Part shown: in pieces, positions 1 through 9,815 of the stretch
How the letters are laid out: each line of letters opens with the position of its first letter
How positions within the stretch are numbered: the stretch's first letter is position 1
Assembly (NCBI GenBank): GCA_949948735.1
Contig: CATLGV010000013.1
Span: 1-64,000 of the forward strand
DNA from: an uncultured Lachnospiraceae bacterium
GTDB taxonomy: Bacteria; Bacillota; Clostridia; Lachnospirales; Lachnospiraceae
Length of the DNA stretch: 64,000 bases
Reading direction: 5' to 3'
Made by a program: the position numbers and the translations under genes
Notes under the pieces: generated by a model
What the model saw: the letters and a program-made list of their open reading frames with translations, nothing else
Told to the model about the DNA's origin: nothing
The model's database searches: none

Positions 1-121
1 CTCCTCGGGACTCACCAACTTTAGCTTTTGCAATATCAGTAATACAGATATAATCATCAAAATTTTCCTCTGAAACAGTAACGTTAATGTTTTGCACCAC
101 AATTACTTTATTTTTTCCCAT
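1..121 (-). CDS. KilA-N-like domain protein, N-terminal fragment truncated by window edge
   Basis: Manual translation of the minus strand from ATG at 121: MGKNKVIVVQNINVTVSEENFDDYICITDIAKAKVGESRG; pattern resembles KilA-N domain N-termini (xxDYI.ITDIAK); purine-rich RBS-like GGAGAAGAAGG just upstream. Confidence 0.55.
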   Translation of the reverse strand, partial: MGKNKVIVVQNINVTVSEENFDDYICITDIAKAKVGESRG

Positions 122-239
122 CCTTCTTCTCCCATATGGCACTGATTAAAATCTTATTACTCATGTATAAGTATAGCATACCATCTTTACTTTTTCAATT
201 AGTTTTCGAACATAAGTTCTGTTTCTATTCTCCCCCGCC

Positions 240-1757
240 TCACCCCGGCAGGCTCCCCGCCACGCACAGCGCGCCCCAGCCAGCCTGGGTATTGGGGACC
301 TCCCGCTCTCCGCGCAGCGGCTTTGCCCCCCGTATCAGATAGGCCTTGAGCTTTTGTCCGAACAGAAACGGGTCGTTCCCCTTCACGATGCCCCACTCCA
401 TCAGCAGCGCGGCGCTCCCGGCGGCAAAGGGCGCCGCAAAGGACGTGCCCGACACCCGCTCATAGCCGCCGCCCACCGTCGGCGCCGCGATACCCACGCC
501 CGGCGCGACCAGATCCGGCTTTGCCTCCGCAACCCCGAAAAGCCCGCCCGTGGTATCGGGACGTCCCTGTGCATAGCGGTACACATAGCCCCTGCCTGAG
601 AAATCCGCATAGCTGCCGAGATTAGCATCGTAAGCGCCCACCGTCACCGCACGGTGCGCGGTGGACGGTATCGTTATCGTCATCTCCGGCGTGGGCAGGA
701 AGAACCCGGTTCCGTTATTGCGGATAGCGTAGCTTGGCAGATAAAACCGGTACTCGCCCGTAACCGTGCGCACCGGCTCCAGCTCAAAGCGCCACACGCC
801 GCTGTTGATGTAGCTGCGCCGCCCGCTGCCCGTGGGAAGCATATCGATAAAAACCTCCTGGCTTGCACTGTAGGGCAGCGGCTCGCCCAGATAACACAGA
901 AGCTCCGTCTGCTCCAGCGTGCGCCGTTCCGTCCCCGCCGCGTTCCGGTTCGATAGCTGCAGCAGCGCGCGGTCTCCCCCGGGCGACACGACCGTCATGT
1001 TGTAGACATCCTGATAATGCTTCCACAGCTGCACGCTCAGCCCCGTCTCGTAATCGGCCACCGCAAGCTCCACGGCCGTATTCGTCCTGGCTATACCCGC
1101 CGTATGCCCGCCCGAGCTTCCCTCGTTTCCGCTCCCTATGATAATCGCCGTCCGTCCGATTTCCGAAGCATTATCGATAAAGCGCTCCAGTAGGGAGTTG
1201 CCCAGATGATCCCCGTAGGTATTGCCAAAGCTGATATTGACCACCACCGGCCGGTTCAGCTCTATCCCCAGCTTGACCGCATAGTCAATACCGCGCATCA
1301 GCTGTGTCGTTCTGGGAAAAGAGTCCGGCATCGGATTGCCAAGCTTAATCACCAGAAGCTCGGCCTCCGGCGCAACGCCGATACCGCTCCCCGCTGCGAC
1401 CCCGGCCACCGCCGTGCCGTGGCCCGACAAATCCAAAACAGGCACTATCCGCTGTCCGTTCTCACGGCCCAGCGAAAGTGCCTCGTCAATCATTTCCCGT
1501 GTGTATAATACCCCTTCCTGATAGCCCGGGGGCGGCAGCAGTCCGTTCTGCGCGTCCGCTCCTGCCGTCTGGTCCCATATCGCAATCAGTCTCGTCTTTC
1601 CGTTCCTGTCCGTAAACTCCGGCAAAAAGTAATCTATCCCGCTGTCCAGCACCGCGATAATCACACCGCGGCCGGTCAGATACGGCTCCCGCTGCGTCAC
1701 CTGCGGTATACAGGACACCTCTTTTGCGTAATCGTTGTTCAGAAAATCCATCCGCAA
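240..1757 (-). CDS. S8 (subtilisin-like / Csp-like) serine peptidase lacking an N-terminal prodomain
   Basis: Catalytic triad blocks AVLDSGIDY, DLSGHGTAVAGVAAG, VSGTSFAAPFAAG; protein begins at the mature-domain region (MDFLNNDYAKEVSCIPQVTQREPYLTGRGV). ATG at 1751 with GGCAGGAG RBS is the likely real start. Confidence 0.9.
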   Translation of the reverse strand: MRMDFLNNDYAKEVSCIPQVTQREPYLTGRGVIIAVLDSGIDYFLPEFTDRNGKTRLIAIWDQTAGADAQNGLLPPPGYQEGVLYTREMIDEALSLGRENGQRIVPVLDLSGHGTAVAGVAAGSGIGVAPEAELLVIKLGNPMPDSFPRTTQLMRGIDYAVKLGIELNRPVVVNISFGNTYGDHLGNSLLERFIDNASEIGRTAIIIGSGNEGSSGGHTAGIARTNTAVELAVADYETGLSVQLWKHYQDVYNMTVVSPGGDRALLQLSNRNAAGTERRTLEQTELLCYLGEPLPYSASQEVFIDMLPTGSGRRSYINSGVWRFELEPVRTVTGEYRFYLPSYAIRNNGTGFFLPTPEMTITIPSTAHRAVTVGAYDANLGSYADFSGRGYVYRYAQGRPDTTGGLFGVAEAKPDLVAPGVGIAAPTVGGGYERVSGTSFAAPFAAGSAALLMEWGIVKGNDPFLFGQKLKAYLIRGAKPLRGEREVPNTQAGWGALCVAGSLPG

Positions 1758-1844
1758 ACTCCTGCCGTTTGTTCCTATATCATATGAGCAAATTCCGGCA
1801 AGGTTCCATTTCTTTAGAGAAGCGATAATTTCATCAGCGCTTCC

Positions 1845-4181
1845 TTAAAAAATCATATACGTCAGCCATCCGGCAAGCCACGCGACAGCGCACTGTCCGA
1901 GGATGACGCCCGCGGCCCATCTGCCGCCAAGCTCCCTCTTGATCGCCGCAATTGCCGCGACACAGGGCGTATAGAGCAGACTAAACACCAGCAGGGCCGC
2001 CGCACCCGCCGTCGTAACCGCACCCAGCAGCACATCCGTGGAGCCCATCAGCACCGATAAGGTCGCCACAACGCTCTCCTTGGCCATAAAGCCCGTCAAA
2101 AGCGCCGTCGAAATCCGCCAGTCCCCAAAGCCAAGCGGACCAAAAACCGGCGCAATCACTCCGGCCAGCGACGCAAGCATGCTGTCCTGGGAATCCGCCA
2201 CCACATTGAGCCGGATATCAAAGGTCTGCAAAAACCAAATCACAATCGTCGCAATAAAAATCACCGTAAACGCGCGCTGCAAAAAGTCCTTCGCTTTATC
2301 CCACAGCAGCTGCCCTACATTCTTTGCCCCGGGCATCCGGTAATTGGGAAGCTCCATGACAAAGGGCACCGCCTCGCCCCGGAACATCGTGCGCTTCATC
2401 AAAAGCGCGACCAGAATGCCGGCCGCAATCCCCACAAAATAAAGCCCGATCATCACAAGCGCCCCGTATTTCGGAAAGAAGGCCGCCGTGAAAAACGCGT
2501 AGATGGGAAGCTTCGCGGAGCAGCTCATAAACGGCGTCAGCAGTATCGTCATCTTTCTGTCCCGCTCCGAGGAAAGCGTCCTGCTCGCCATCACCCCGGG
2601 AACCGTGCAGCCAAAGCCGATCAGCATCGGGACAATGCTCCGCCCCGACAGGCCGATTTTGCGCAGAAGCTTATCCATCACGAAGGCCACGCGCGCCATA
2701 TAGCCGCTGTCCTCCAGCATCGAAAGAAAGAAGAACAGCGTCACGATAATCGGCAGAAAGCTCAAAACGCTGCCGACGCCGTTAAATATGCCGTCAATCA
2801 CAAGCGAATGCAGAACGGGATTCACCTTCACCGCCGTCAGCGCGGCATCCGCAGCGCCCGTCAGCCAGGTAATCCCCATGTCCAGCAGATTCGCAAGCCC
2901 TGCGCCGATCACATGGAAGGTCAGCCAGAACACAACGCCCATAATCAGGATAAACATCGGTATTGCCGTATATTTTCCGGTCAGCACACTGTCCATCTTC
3001 CTGCTTCTGGCATGCTCCCTGCTCTCTCCGGGCTTTATCACCGTCGCGTCGCACATCCGGCGTATGAAGCGGAAACGCATGTCCGCAATCGCCGCCGCGC
3101 GGTCGAGTCCGCGCTCCTCCTCCATCTGCAGTATAATATGCTCCAGCATCTCCTTTTCGTTCTGGTCAAGCTGCAGACTGTCCAGAATCAGTAAATCCCC
3201 TTCTACAAGCTTGCTCGCCGCAAACCTTACCGGAATCCCGGCCTCCCTGGCATGATCCTCAATCAGGTGCATAATGCCGTGCATACAGCGGTGCACCGCG
3301 CCGCCCTCGTCGTCCTGCGCGCTGCACAGGTCGATGCGCTCCGGTCGCTCCTGGTATTTCGCCACATGTATCGCATGATCCACCACCTCGTGGATGCCTT
3401 CGTTCCTGGCCGCCGCAATCGGAATCACCGGCACCCCCAGCATTTCTTCCATCTTGTTAATCAGGATAGAGCCGCCGTTTTCCCGCACCTCGTCCATCAT
3501 ATTCAGCGCAACCACCATCGGCACATCCATCTCCAGAAGCTGCATTGTCAGGTACAGATTGCGCTCGATATTGGATGCGTCCACGATATTAATGATGCCC
3601 AGCGGCTTATCCCTGAGCAGAAACTCCCGCGTCACAAGCTCCTCGCTGCTGTAGGGCGACATCGAATAAATCCCCGGCAAATCCGTAATCAGCGTATCGT
3701 CATGCCCCTTAATCACGCCGTCCTTCCGGTCGACGGTGACCCCCGGGAAGTTTCCGACATGCTGGTTCGAGCCGGTAAGACGGTTAAACAGCGTTGTCTT
3801 CCCGCAGTTCTGATTGCCGACCAGCGCATACGTCAGCGTCTGTCCCTTGGGCAGCGGATGCTCCTGCGCTTTCTCATGGTATTTGCCGCCCTCGCCCAGA
3901 CCGGGATGCGGCACGTTCTTGTATTGCGGCGATACCGGCTCCTGCGCTTTGCTCTCCCGCACATGCTCTACTTCGATTTTGTCCGCGTCCGCGACCCGCA
4001 GTGTCAGCTCATAGCCCTGTATCCGCACCTCCAGCGGATCGCCCATCGGCGCGAATTTTACCATTGTAACCTCCGCGCCGGGAATCAGTCCCATATCCAG
4101 AAAATGCTGCCGCAGGCCGCCCTCTCCTCCGACAAAGCGGATATCCGCGGTTTTTCCGATTGCCAGTTCTTTCAGTGTCAT
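1845..4181 (-). CDS. feoB: Ferrous iron transporter, FeoA domain fused to FeoB
   Basis: N-terminal FeoA-like SH3 domain (MTLKELAIGKTADIRFVGGEGGLRQHFLDMGLIPG), then G1 GNQNCGKTTLFN and DLPGIYS, then FeoB gate/transmembrane core. Confidence 0.93.
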   Translation of the reverse strand: MTLKELAIGKTADIRFVGGEGGLRQHFLDMGLIPGAEVTMVKFAPMGDPLEVRIQGYELTLRVADADKIEVEHVRESKAQEPVSPQYKNVPHPGLGEGGKYHEKAQEHPLPKGQTLTYALVGNQNCGKTTLFNRLTGSNQHVGNFPGVTVDRKDGVIKGHDDTLITDLPGIYSMSPYSSEELVTREFLLRDKPLGIINIVDASNIERNLYLTMQLLEMDVPMVVALNMMDEVRENGGSILINKMEEMLGVPVIPIAAARNEGIHEVVDHAIHVAKYQERPERIDLCSAQDDEGGAVHRCMHGIMHLIEDHAREAGIPVRFAASKLVEGDLLILDSLQLDQNEKEMLEHIILQMEEERGLDRAAAIADMRFRFIRRMCDATVIKPGESREHARSRKMDSVLTGKYTAIPMFILIMGVVFWLTFHVIGAGLANLLDMGITWLTGAADAALTAVKVNPVLHSLVIDGIFNGVGSVLSFLPIIVTLFFFLSMLEDSGYMARVAFVMDKLLRKIGLSGRSIVPMLIGFGCTVPGVMASRTLSSERDRKMTILLTPFMSCSAKLPIYAFFTAAFFPKYGALVMIGLYFVGIAAGILVALLMKRTMFRGEAVPFVMELPNYRMPGAKNVGQLLWDKAKDFLQRAFTVIFIATIVIWFLQTFDIRLNVVADSQDSMLASLAGVIAPVFGPLGFGDWRISTALLTGFMAKESVVATLSVLMGSTDVLLGAVTTAGAAALLVFSLLYTPCVAAIAAIKRELGGRWAAGVILGQCAVAWLAGWLTYMIF

Positions 4182-4199
4182 ACCTTATGCCTTTCTTGT

Positions 4200-6272
4200 C
4201 TATCTTAAAACGCTTCGTATCGTATCCTGCAGCTCATCCATGTTAATCGGCTTGGGAAAATGTGCGTTCATGCCCGCCTCAATCGACTTCTGATAATCCT
4301 CCGCGAATGTATTTGCGGACAACGCAATAATCGGAATCCCCGCCAGCTCCTTGTTGTCCAGCGCCCGGATTGCCCTGGCCGCCTCATATCCGTTCATAAC
4401 AGGCATCTGTATATCCATCAAAATCAGGGCATAATACCCCGGAGGTGTGCTGCGCATCCGTTCCAACGCCACGCTGCCGTCATTTGCAGTGTCTACGATG
4501 TACCCTCTCGCACTCAACAGCTCCTCGGCAATCTCGCAATTGATTTCATTGTCCTCCACAAGCAGTATCCTGCTGCCTCTCAGGGTATCCTCATCCGGAA
4601 GCTCCTCTTCCTTCTCCGGCTCCTCCTGATCCTCCTGAAGCTTCAGCAGAAGACTCACCGTAAATCTGCTGCCCTCCCCGACCCTGCTCTCCACGGAGGT
4701 GCTCCCTTCCATCATATCGACAAGGTTTTTCACCACCGCCAGCCCTAAGCCGGTTCCAAACACGCCGCTCTTTGTCGTATTCTGCTCCCGCTTAAAGGGG
4801 TTGAACAGATCCGCCATAAAGTCCTCCGAGATCCCGTTGCCGTTATCCGCAACAATAAACTCGTATTTCCCGTAATCCCTGCGTTTCATGTCCGTTTCCC
4901 TGACCGAAAGGCTGATTGCTCCGCCCGAAGGCGTATACTTGACGGCATTGTCCAGCAGCTGGTTTAAAACCTCCTTGATACGGATATAGTCCGCAATCAC
5001 CGCGAAATGACGTACCGCCGCTTTGTCGACCGCAAACTGTATCGACTTGGCGTTCATCTGCGGCAGCATTTCCCTCTCTATGTCCTCCAGCAGCTCCTCC
5101 AGGCTGCACGGAACCTCCACCAGCTTGGCCTTGCCGGACTCCATCCGGGTAATCTCCAGCGATTCGTTTACAATGGCCAGAAGCTGCTCCCCCGACATCT
5201 GAATCTTATCCATATACTCCGTCAGCTTCTCTTCATCCGCCGTGCGGCTTTTGGCAAGCTCCGCATAACCGATAATAGCGTTTAGCGGCGTCCTGATGTC
5301 GTGCGACATATGGAAAAGAAAGGTATTTCTGGCAATGCCTGCGGTCTGCGCCTGATGCAGTGCGGACTGCAGCAGCGTCTGACGCTCCGACTGCTCCGTG
5401 ATGTCCTTTACGATTGCCAGCGCCGCCACATCCTTTGTATGGCCCGCGCTGCCAAGGAGAAATATATAATGACACAGGCGCTTGCGCCCCGTCGAATCGA
5501 TCATCCAGCTGTCATACGACTGCTCCAGCGCCCCCTTCTCATAGCAGCGAATCAACCGCCCGGCGCTGCAGAACCGTCCGAATGCCTCCGCGTCTCCCAG
5601 AATCATATTTTTCTGACAAAGAGACAGATAATCCGAGTATTTCCCGTACGTGGGAAGGCCCATCAGCTGCAGCAAATCGCTTATCTGCTCGTCCGCAGTC
5701 TGCGCGGATGCGCAGATAAAGGTATCCTTTGTCAGATTGACCTCGAGAAAATAAAGCGTATCCTGCAAAATCGCCTTCTTATACTGCCGTTCGCGCGCAT
5801 AAGCCGCGCGCAGCTCCCGGTTGACCTCCTCCAGCTCCGCAATACGCTTTTTCATCCGGTCTGTCGCATCGTCAATAAAGACATAAAAAATATCCCCATG
5901 CCGCTGCGTATGTACGAAATGGCCGTAATCCTCTACCCACCGGACGGATCCGTCCCGCTGGATAATACGATATTCCACATAGTCCAGATCATAGACATTG
6001 TCCGCAATCTGCCTTCGAATACTCTTCTCGACCTCCTCCAGATCCTCCGGATAAACCATTCCCTTGAATGTAAAGCCCGTCAGCTGCCGGAATTCCTCCT
6101 CCGTATCACAGCCAAAGATACGCAGAATCGCGCTGTTGATATAAATCAGCTCCTCGTCTCCGTCCGCACGGTAAATAAAGAACCCGCCCGGCATCCCCTC
6201 CGCCATCTGTTCAATCGCCTTTATCGTACCGTCATCCATCGCCGTTCCAAACTCGTCCTTCATCCCACTCAT
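4200..6272 (-). CDS. PAS-domain hybrid sensor histidine kinase with C-terminal receiver
   Basis: PAS-like N-terminus, H-box FLFHMSHDIRTPLNAIIGYAE, N/G boxes, receiver ILLVEDNEINCEIAEELL...LILMDIQMPVMNGYEAARAI. Confidence 0.93.
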   Translation of the reverse strand: MSGMKDEFGTAMDDGTIKAIEQMAEGMPGGFFIYRADGDEELIYINSAILRIFGCDTEEEFRQLTGFTFKGMVYPEDLEEVEKSIRRQIADNVYDLDYVEYRIIQRDGSVRWVEDYGHFVHTQRHGDIFYVFIDDATDRMKKRIAELEEVNRELRAAYARERQYKKAILQDTLYFLEVNLTKDTFICASAQTADEQISDLLQLMGLPTYGKYSDYLSLCQKNMILGDAEAFGRFCSAGRLIRCYEKGALEQSYDSWMIDSTGRKRLCHYIFLLGSAGHTKDVAALAIVKDITEQSERQTLLQSALHQAQTAGIARNTFLFHMSHDIRTPLNAIIGYAELAKSRTADEEKLTEYMDKIQMSGEQLLAIVNESLEITRMESGKAKLVEVPCSLEELLEDIEREMLPQMNAKSIQFAVDKAAVRHFAVIADYIRIKEVLNQLLDNAVKYTPSGGAISLSVRETDMKRRDYGKYEFIVADNGNGISEDFMADLFNPFKREQNTTKSGVFGTGLGLAVVKNLVDMMEGSTSVESRVGEGSRFTVSLLLKLQEDQEEPEKEEELPDEDTLRGSRILLVEDNEINCEIAEELLSARGYIVDTANDGSVALERMRSTPPGYYALILMDIQMPVMNGYEAARAIRALDNKELAGIPIIALSANTFAEDYQKSIEAGMNAHFPKPINMDELQDTIRSVLR

Positions 6273-6364
6273 GGAACTCCTCCACTCTTATGCGCCGCCG
6301 TTTTCTAAACATATCTTTATTATACATTTTTTTACACAAAAATCAAATACTGCATCTGAAATTG

Positions 6365-6400
6365 AAAAAAAGCGGCAGATTCCAAAAAGAATCTGCCGCC
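6365..6400 (-). terminator. Rho-independent terminator downstream of the solute-binding protein gene
   Basis: Minus strand GCGGCAGATTC-TTTTTG-GAATCTGCCGC followed by a long T tract. Confidence 0.85.
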
Positions 6401-6435
6401 CTGCCATTTCCCGGAGAAGGGAAATGCGTCTCATT

Positions 6436-7863
6436 TTATTTAAAGAATGCGTCCAATCCGGTCTGGAACTCCTGCTTTGCCTGCTCCTGAAGCTGCGCAG
6501 GCGTCACCTCGCCGGCAAGCATACCGATTACGTTGAAGTTCTCTACCGAAATAGTCTGCCAGAGGTCAAACTGCTCTCTCTGCCCCATTTCAAGCAGGTA
6601 ATTGTAATTGCGCTCGGATACCATCTGATTCTCAAACCATTCCACGTCGTCGCGAAGCTCCGTATCGCCCTCAAACCAGTTGTTCCAATCCTCAAATACC
6701 TGATATACATATGCCGGATCCGCAACGCCGTTCGCGATCAGATATGCGTTGCCCGCCAATGCCATACCGTTGTTGGTATCCTTGTTTCCGCTGGGCCCTA
6801 CCGGCCAGGGAACCACGCCAAACTCAAAGTTCAGCTCATCCGGCGTGATCGTCCATGCCGGCGCGATAAAGAAGCAGGTCTCGCCGGTCTTATAGCATGC
6901 GTTGTTGCTGTCCCAGTCGTCCGGATTCCAGGGTCTTGCGCACTTGTCGACATTGTAAAGCGTATTGATGAAGTTCAGCACTTCACCGGTCTCCGGGCTG
7001 CTCAGCGTCTCCGTCTCGCCGGCCGCGATCGTCGCGCCGTTGGACATCAGCAGATTGGCTACCATATTCGTCCACCATCCGCTGTAGCCGTAAACATCCG
7101 TTACGCCGTCGCCGTCCGTATCCTTGGTCAGCGCCACGCAGTACTCCTCGAACTTATCCCAGGTCCACTCGCCTCTGTCCCACAGGTCCTGCGGATTCTC
7201 AAGGCCTGCCTCGTTAATCATATCCATGTTGAAGCCCAGCGGGTAGCCGCCAAGCTGATCGCCCTTCGTCACCGGCTTAAACAGATACGTCTTCTCGGTG
7301 CCGATGTCCAGCGGCTTTAAAATCTCGTGATTTGTCAGAACGTCCGCGTCCGCCGGAACAACATCCTCCAGCGCGGCGGCATAGCCGTTAAATGCCGCCG
7401 GAACGCCAAACTGAATGTCGACCTCATAGATATCGCAGTCCGGCTGCCCCGCCATAATAGAGGTATTGATGGACTCGATGGTACCGTCCCATGTTAAGTT
7501 GACAAAGCGCAGCTCACAGTTATATTTCTCTTCGATGGCGCGTATATTGTCCAGCTGCATCTGGGCCGCATCCAAATCCGTCACGCTCGGATTGTCGTCA
7601 ATGCTTGTATGATCCGACGTATAATAGTGGTCATACCACGTACCGATTGTGATAACCCGCTTCTCGGTGGGTATCGTCACCGTACTGCTGCTGTTACTGT
7701 CGCTGTTATTATCTGCCGCCGCAGTCGCGCTGTTTGTACCTGCACTGCTGTCTGACGTGTTATTGGCCGGTGTGTCGGAGCCGCCGCACGCGGTCAGCCC
7801 CAGAACCATTGCCGCGCTCAGTCCCAATGCCATAAGCTTTTTTGATTTTCTCATTTTTAACAT
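6436..7863 (-). CDS. Extracellular solute-binding lipoprotein (carbohydrate ABC importer)
   Basis: Lipobox LGLTACGG and family-1 solute-binding protein organisation. Confidence 0.88.
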   Translation of the reverse strand: MLKMRKSKKLMALGLSAAMVLGLTACGGSDTPANNTSDSSAGTNSATAAADNNSDSNSSSTVTIPTEKRVITIGTWYDHYYTSDHTSIDDNPSVTDLDAAQMQLDNIRAIEEKYNCELRFVNLTWDGTIESINTSIMAGQPDCDIYEVDIQFGVPAAFNGYAAALEDVVPADADVLTNHEILKPLDIGTEKTYLFKPVTKGDQLGGYPLGFNMDMINEAGLENPQDLWDRGEWTWDKFEEYCVALTKDTDGDGVTDVYGYSGWWTNMVANLLMSNGATIAAGETETLSSPETGEVLNFINTLYNVDKCARPWNPDDWDSNNACYKTGETCFFIAPAWTITPDELNFEFGVVPWPVGPSGNKDTNNGMALAGNAYLIANGVADPAYVYQVFEDWNNWFEGDTELRDDVEWFENQMVSERNYNYLLEMGQREQFDLWQTISVENFNVIGMLAGEVTPAQLQEQAKQEFQTGLDAFFK

Positions 7864-7892
7864 ACTCCTTTCAGTCTTTACTCCTGTTTTCT

Positions 7893-9779
7893 TTATTCCG
7901 CTGCCGGAACGCCTACCGCAACACTAAAAACCTCCCAAGCGCCGCTTGCCTCGCACTGCATCCGCGCGCCCCAGGTCGATACGTCGTCGCCGCACAGCGA
8001 CGCAATCTGCTCATAGGTCAGCTGGCAGACGCTCCCGGTGCAGGACGCGAACACATCACCGTCTCCGTTGCCGACACGCATCCAGCCTGCCGCCGCGTCG
8101 GGAATCACAAGCCACATATCGCCGTTGTCGCTCTTGTAGGTAATCTGTACGACCGCCCCCGGTACCAGCGCATCCAGGATTTCCTGCGGCATGTCAAAGC
8201 CGTTCTGCGCCCAGCCGTCTCCGCTGCACGCAAAGCCCTCAAACGGGGTGTACCTGTTCAGCGCATACATCTCCTGTGCCTTTCCGACCTTTACGCCGTA
8301 AACCTCCCAAGCGCCGCTTGCCTCGCACTGCATCCGCGCGCCCCAGGTCGACACATCGTCGCCGCACAGCGATGCGATCTGCTCATAGGTCAGATAACAT
8401 TTGCTACCGTCGCAGACTGCAAACACATCGCCGTCGCCGTTGCCGACACGCATCCAGCCCGCCGCCGCGTCCGGTATGACAAGCCACATGTCGCCGTTAT
8501 CGCTCTTATACGAGATTTCTACCACAGAGCCCGGCACCAGCGCGTCCAGAATCTCCTGCGGCATGTCAAAGCCGTTCTGCGCCCAGCCGTCTCCGCTGCA
8601 CGTAAAGCCCTCAAAGGCTACCGCGCCCGCTGCCGCAATCGGATTGCTCTTCATGCCGACCTTTACGGAGCTGACCTCCCATGCGCCGCTCGCCTCGCAC
8701 TGCATCCGTGTGCCCCAGGTCGATACGTCGTCGCCGCACAGCGACGCAATCTGCTCATAGGTAATCTGCGCGGTATTTCCCGCGTTGTTGAGATACGCGA
8801 ATACGTCGCTGTCGCCGTTGCCGACGCGCATCCAGCCCGCCGCCGCATCCGGTATGACAAGCCACATGTCGCCGTTATCGCTCTTGTACGAGATTTCTAC
8901 CACGGAGCCCGGTACCAGCGCGTCCAGAATCTCCTGCGGCATATCAAAGCCGTTCTGCGCCCAGCCGTCTCCGCTGCACGTAAAGCCCTCAAAGGTTACC
9001 GCCTTTGTCACCGCATACAGGTTGGAGCGGTCCACATCGGTGCCTGCGGATACATATTCCGCAGAGGTATCTACGGGAAGCACGTTGCCGTCCGCATCCT
9101 TAAAAACGATATTGTCAATGTACAGATTGGCCTGTGCCGCGCCCTTATCCTTGCCGTTGTCCGTTTCCAGAGACACAACGATAAAGTTGCCCGCACCAAA
9201 GGACTGATTATCCGGAACCGTATAGCTTGCAGTCTTTGGATTGCCGTTTTCCAGATAAACCGACCACGCTTCGTTTGTCTTCTTATTCTCCTCGCCTACA
9301 AACCCGTAAATATTGCCGGAGCAGGCAAAGAACTGTCCATCAGGGTTCTCCGTCCCAATCGTCATTTCAACCGTCTTAAGCTTCGCCGCATTCTCTCCCA
9401 GAAGGACATCCGCCTGGATACCGACGAACGGGAGCCTGCCCTGCGTCGTCACCTTCAATGCCTTGGAACCGTTGTAATCCTCCAGAGAAAACACCGAATC
9501 GTCCGCGCCGCCGCTCGCCGTCTTGTCGTTCCCGACAAATCCGAACAGGCCGTCCTCGAAATCAATGCTCACCTCTCCCGGGGCCGCCTGCGCCTCGGGC
9601 GCTTTTTCCTCATTTGCCTCTGTCTGTGCCGTCGCGGTGCTCACCTCCGATGCCTGCTGTGTTTCAGGCGTATCGACGCTCGCGTCCTGCGCGTCCTTCC
9701 CCCCGCATGCGCAGAGAGAAACACTCATTGCCGCGGATAATAAAAGCGCTGCCATTTTTTTTGTCTTCAACCTTCTCAT
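7893..9779 (-). CDS. Secreted lipoprotein with three tandem ~124-aa putative carbohydrate-binding modules
   Basis: Lipobox MSVSLCACGG; three near-identical blocks FEGF(T/A)CSGDGWAQNGFDMPQEILDALVPG...WLVIPDAAAGWMRVGNGD...CGDDVSTWG(A/T)RMQCEASGAWEV. Confidence 0.85.
   Translation of the reverse strand: MRRLKTKKMAALLLSAAMSVSLCACGGKDAQDASVDTPETQQASEVSTATAQTEANEEKAPEAQAAPGEVSIDFEDGLFGFVGNDKTASGGADDSVFSLEDYNGSKALKVTTQGRLPFVGIQADVLLGENAAKLKTVEMTIGTENPDGQFFACSGNIYGFVGEENKKTNEAWSVYLENGNPKTASYTVPDNQSFGAGNFIVVSLETDNGKDKGAAQANLYIDNIVFKDADGNVLPVDTSAEYVSAGTDVDRSNLYAVTKAVTFEGFTCSGDGWAQNGFDMPQEILDALVPGSVVEISYKSDNGDMWLVIPDAAAGWMRVGNGDSDVFAYLNNAGNTAQITYEQIASLCGDDVSTWGTRMQCEASGAWEVSSVKVGMKSNPIAAAGAVAFEGFTCSGDGWAQNGFDMPQEILDALVPGSVVEISYKSDNGDMWLVIPDAAAGWMRVGNGDGDVFAVCDGSKCYLTYEQIASLCGDDVSTWGARMQCEASGAWEVYGVKVGKAQEMYALNRYTPFEGFACSGDGWAQNGFDMPQEILDALVPGAVVQITYKSDNGDMWLVIPDAAAGWMRVGNGDGDVFASCTGSVCQLTYEQIASLCGDDVSTWGARMQCEASGAWEVFSVAVGVPAAE
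7931..9046 (-). repeat. Three tandem 372-bp coding repeats
   Basis: The shared string beginning cctccca(a/t)gcgccgct recurs at 7931, 8303 and 8675, i.e. exactly 372 bp apart (124 codons). Confidence 0.9.
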
Positions 9780-9815
9780 CCTCCTTTTTCCTTCGGAAGT
9801 CCTTCACTTCCGGTG

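Noticed and set aside
3252-6308. Plus-strand ORFs at 3252..4208 and 5301..6308
   Set aside because: Antisense shadows of feoB and the histidine kinase.
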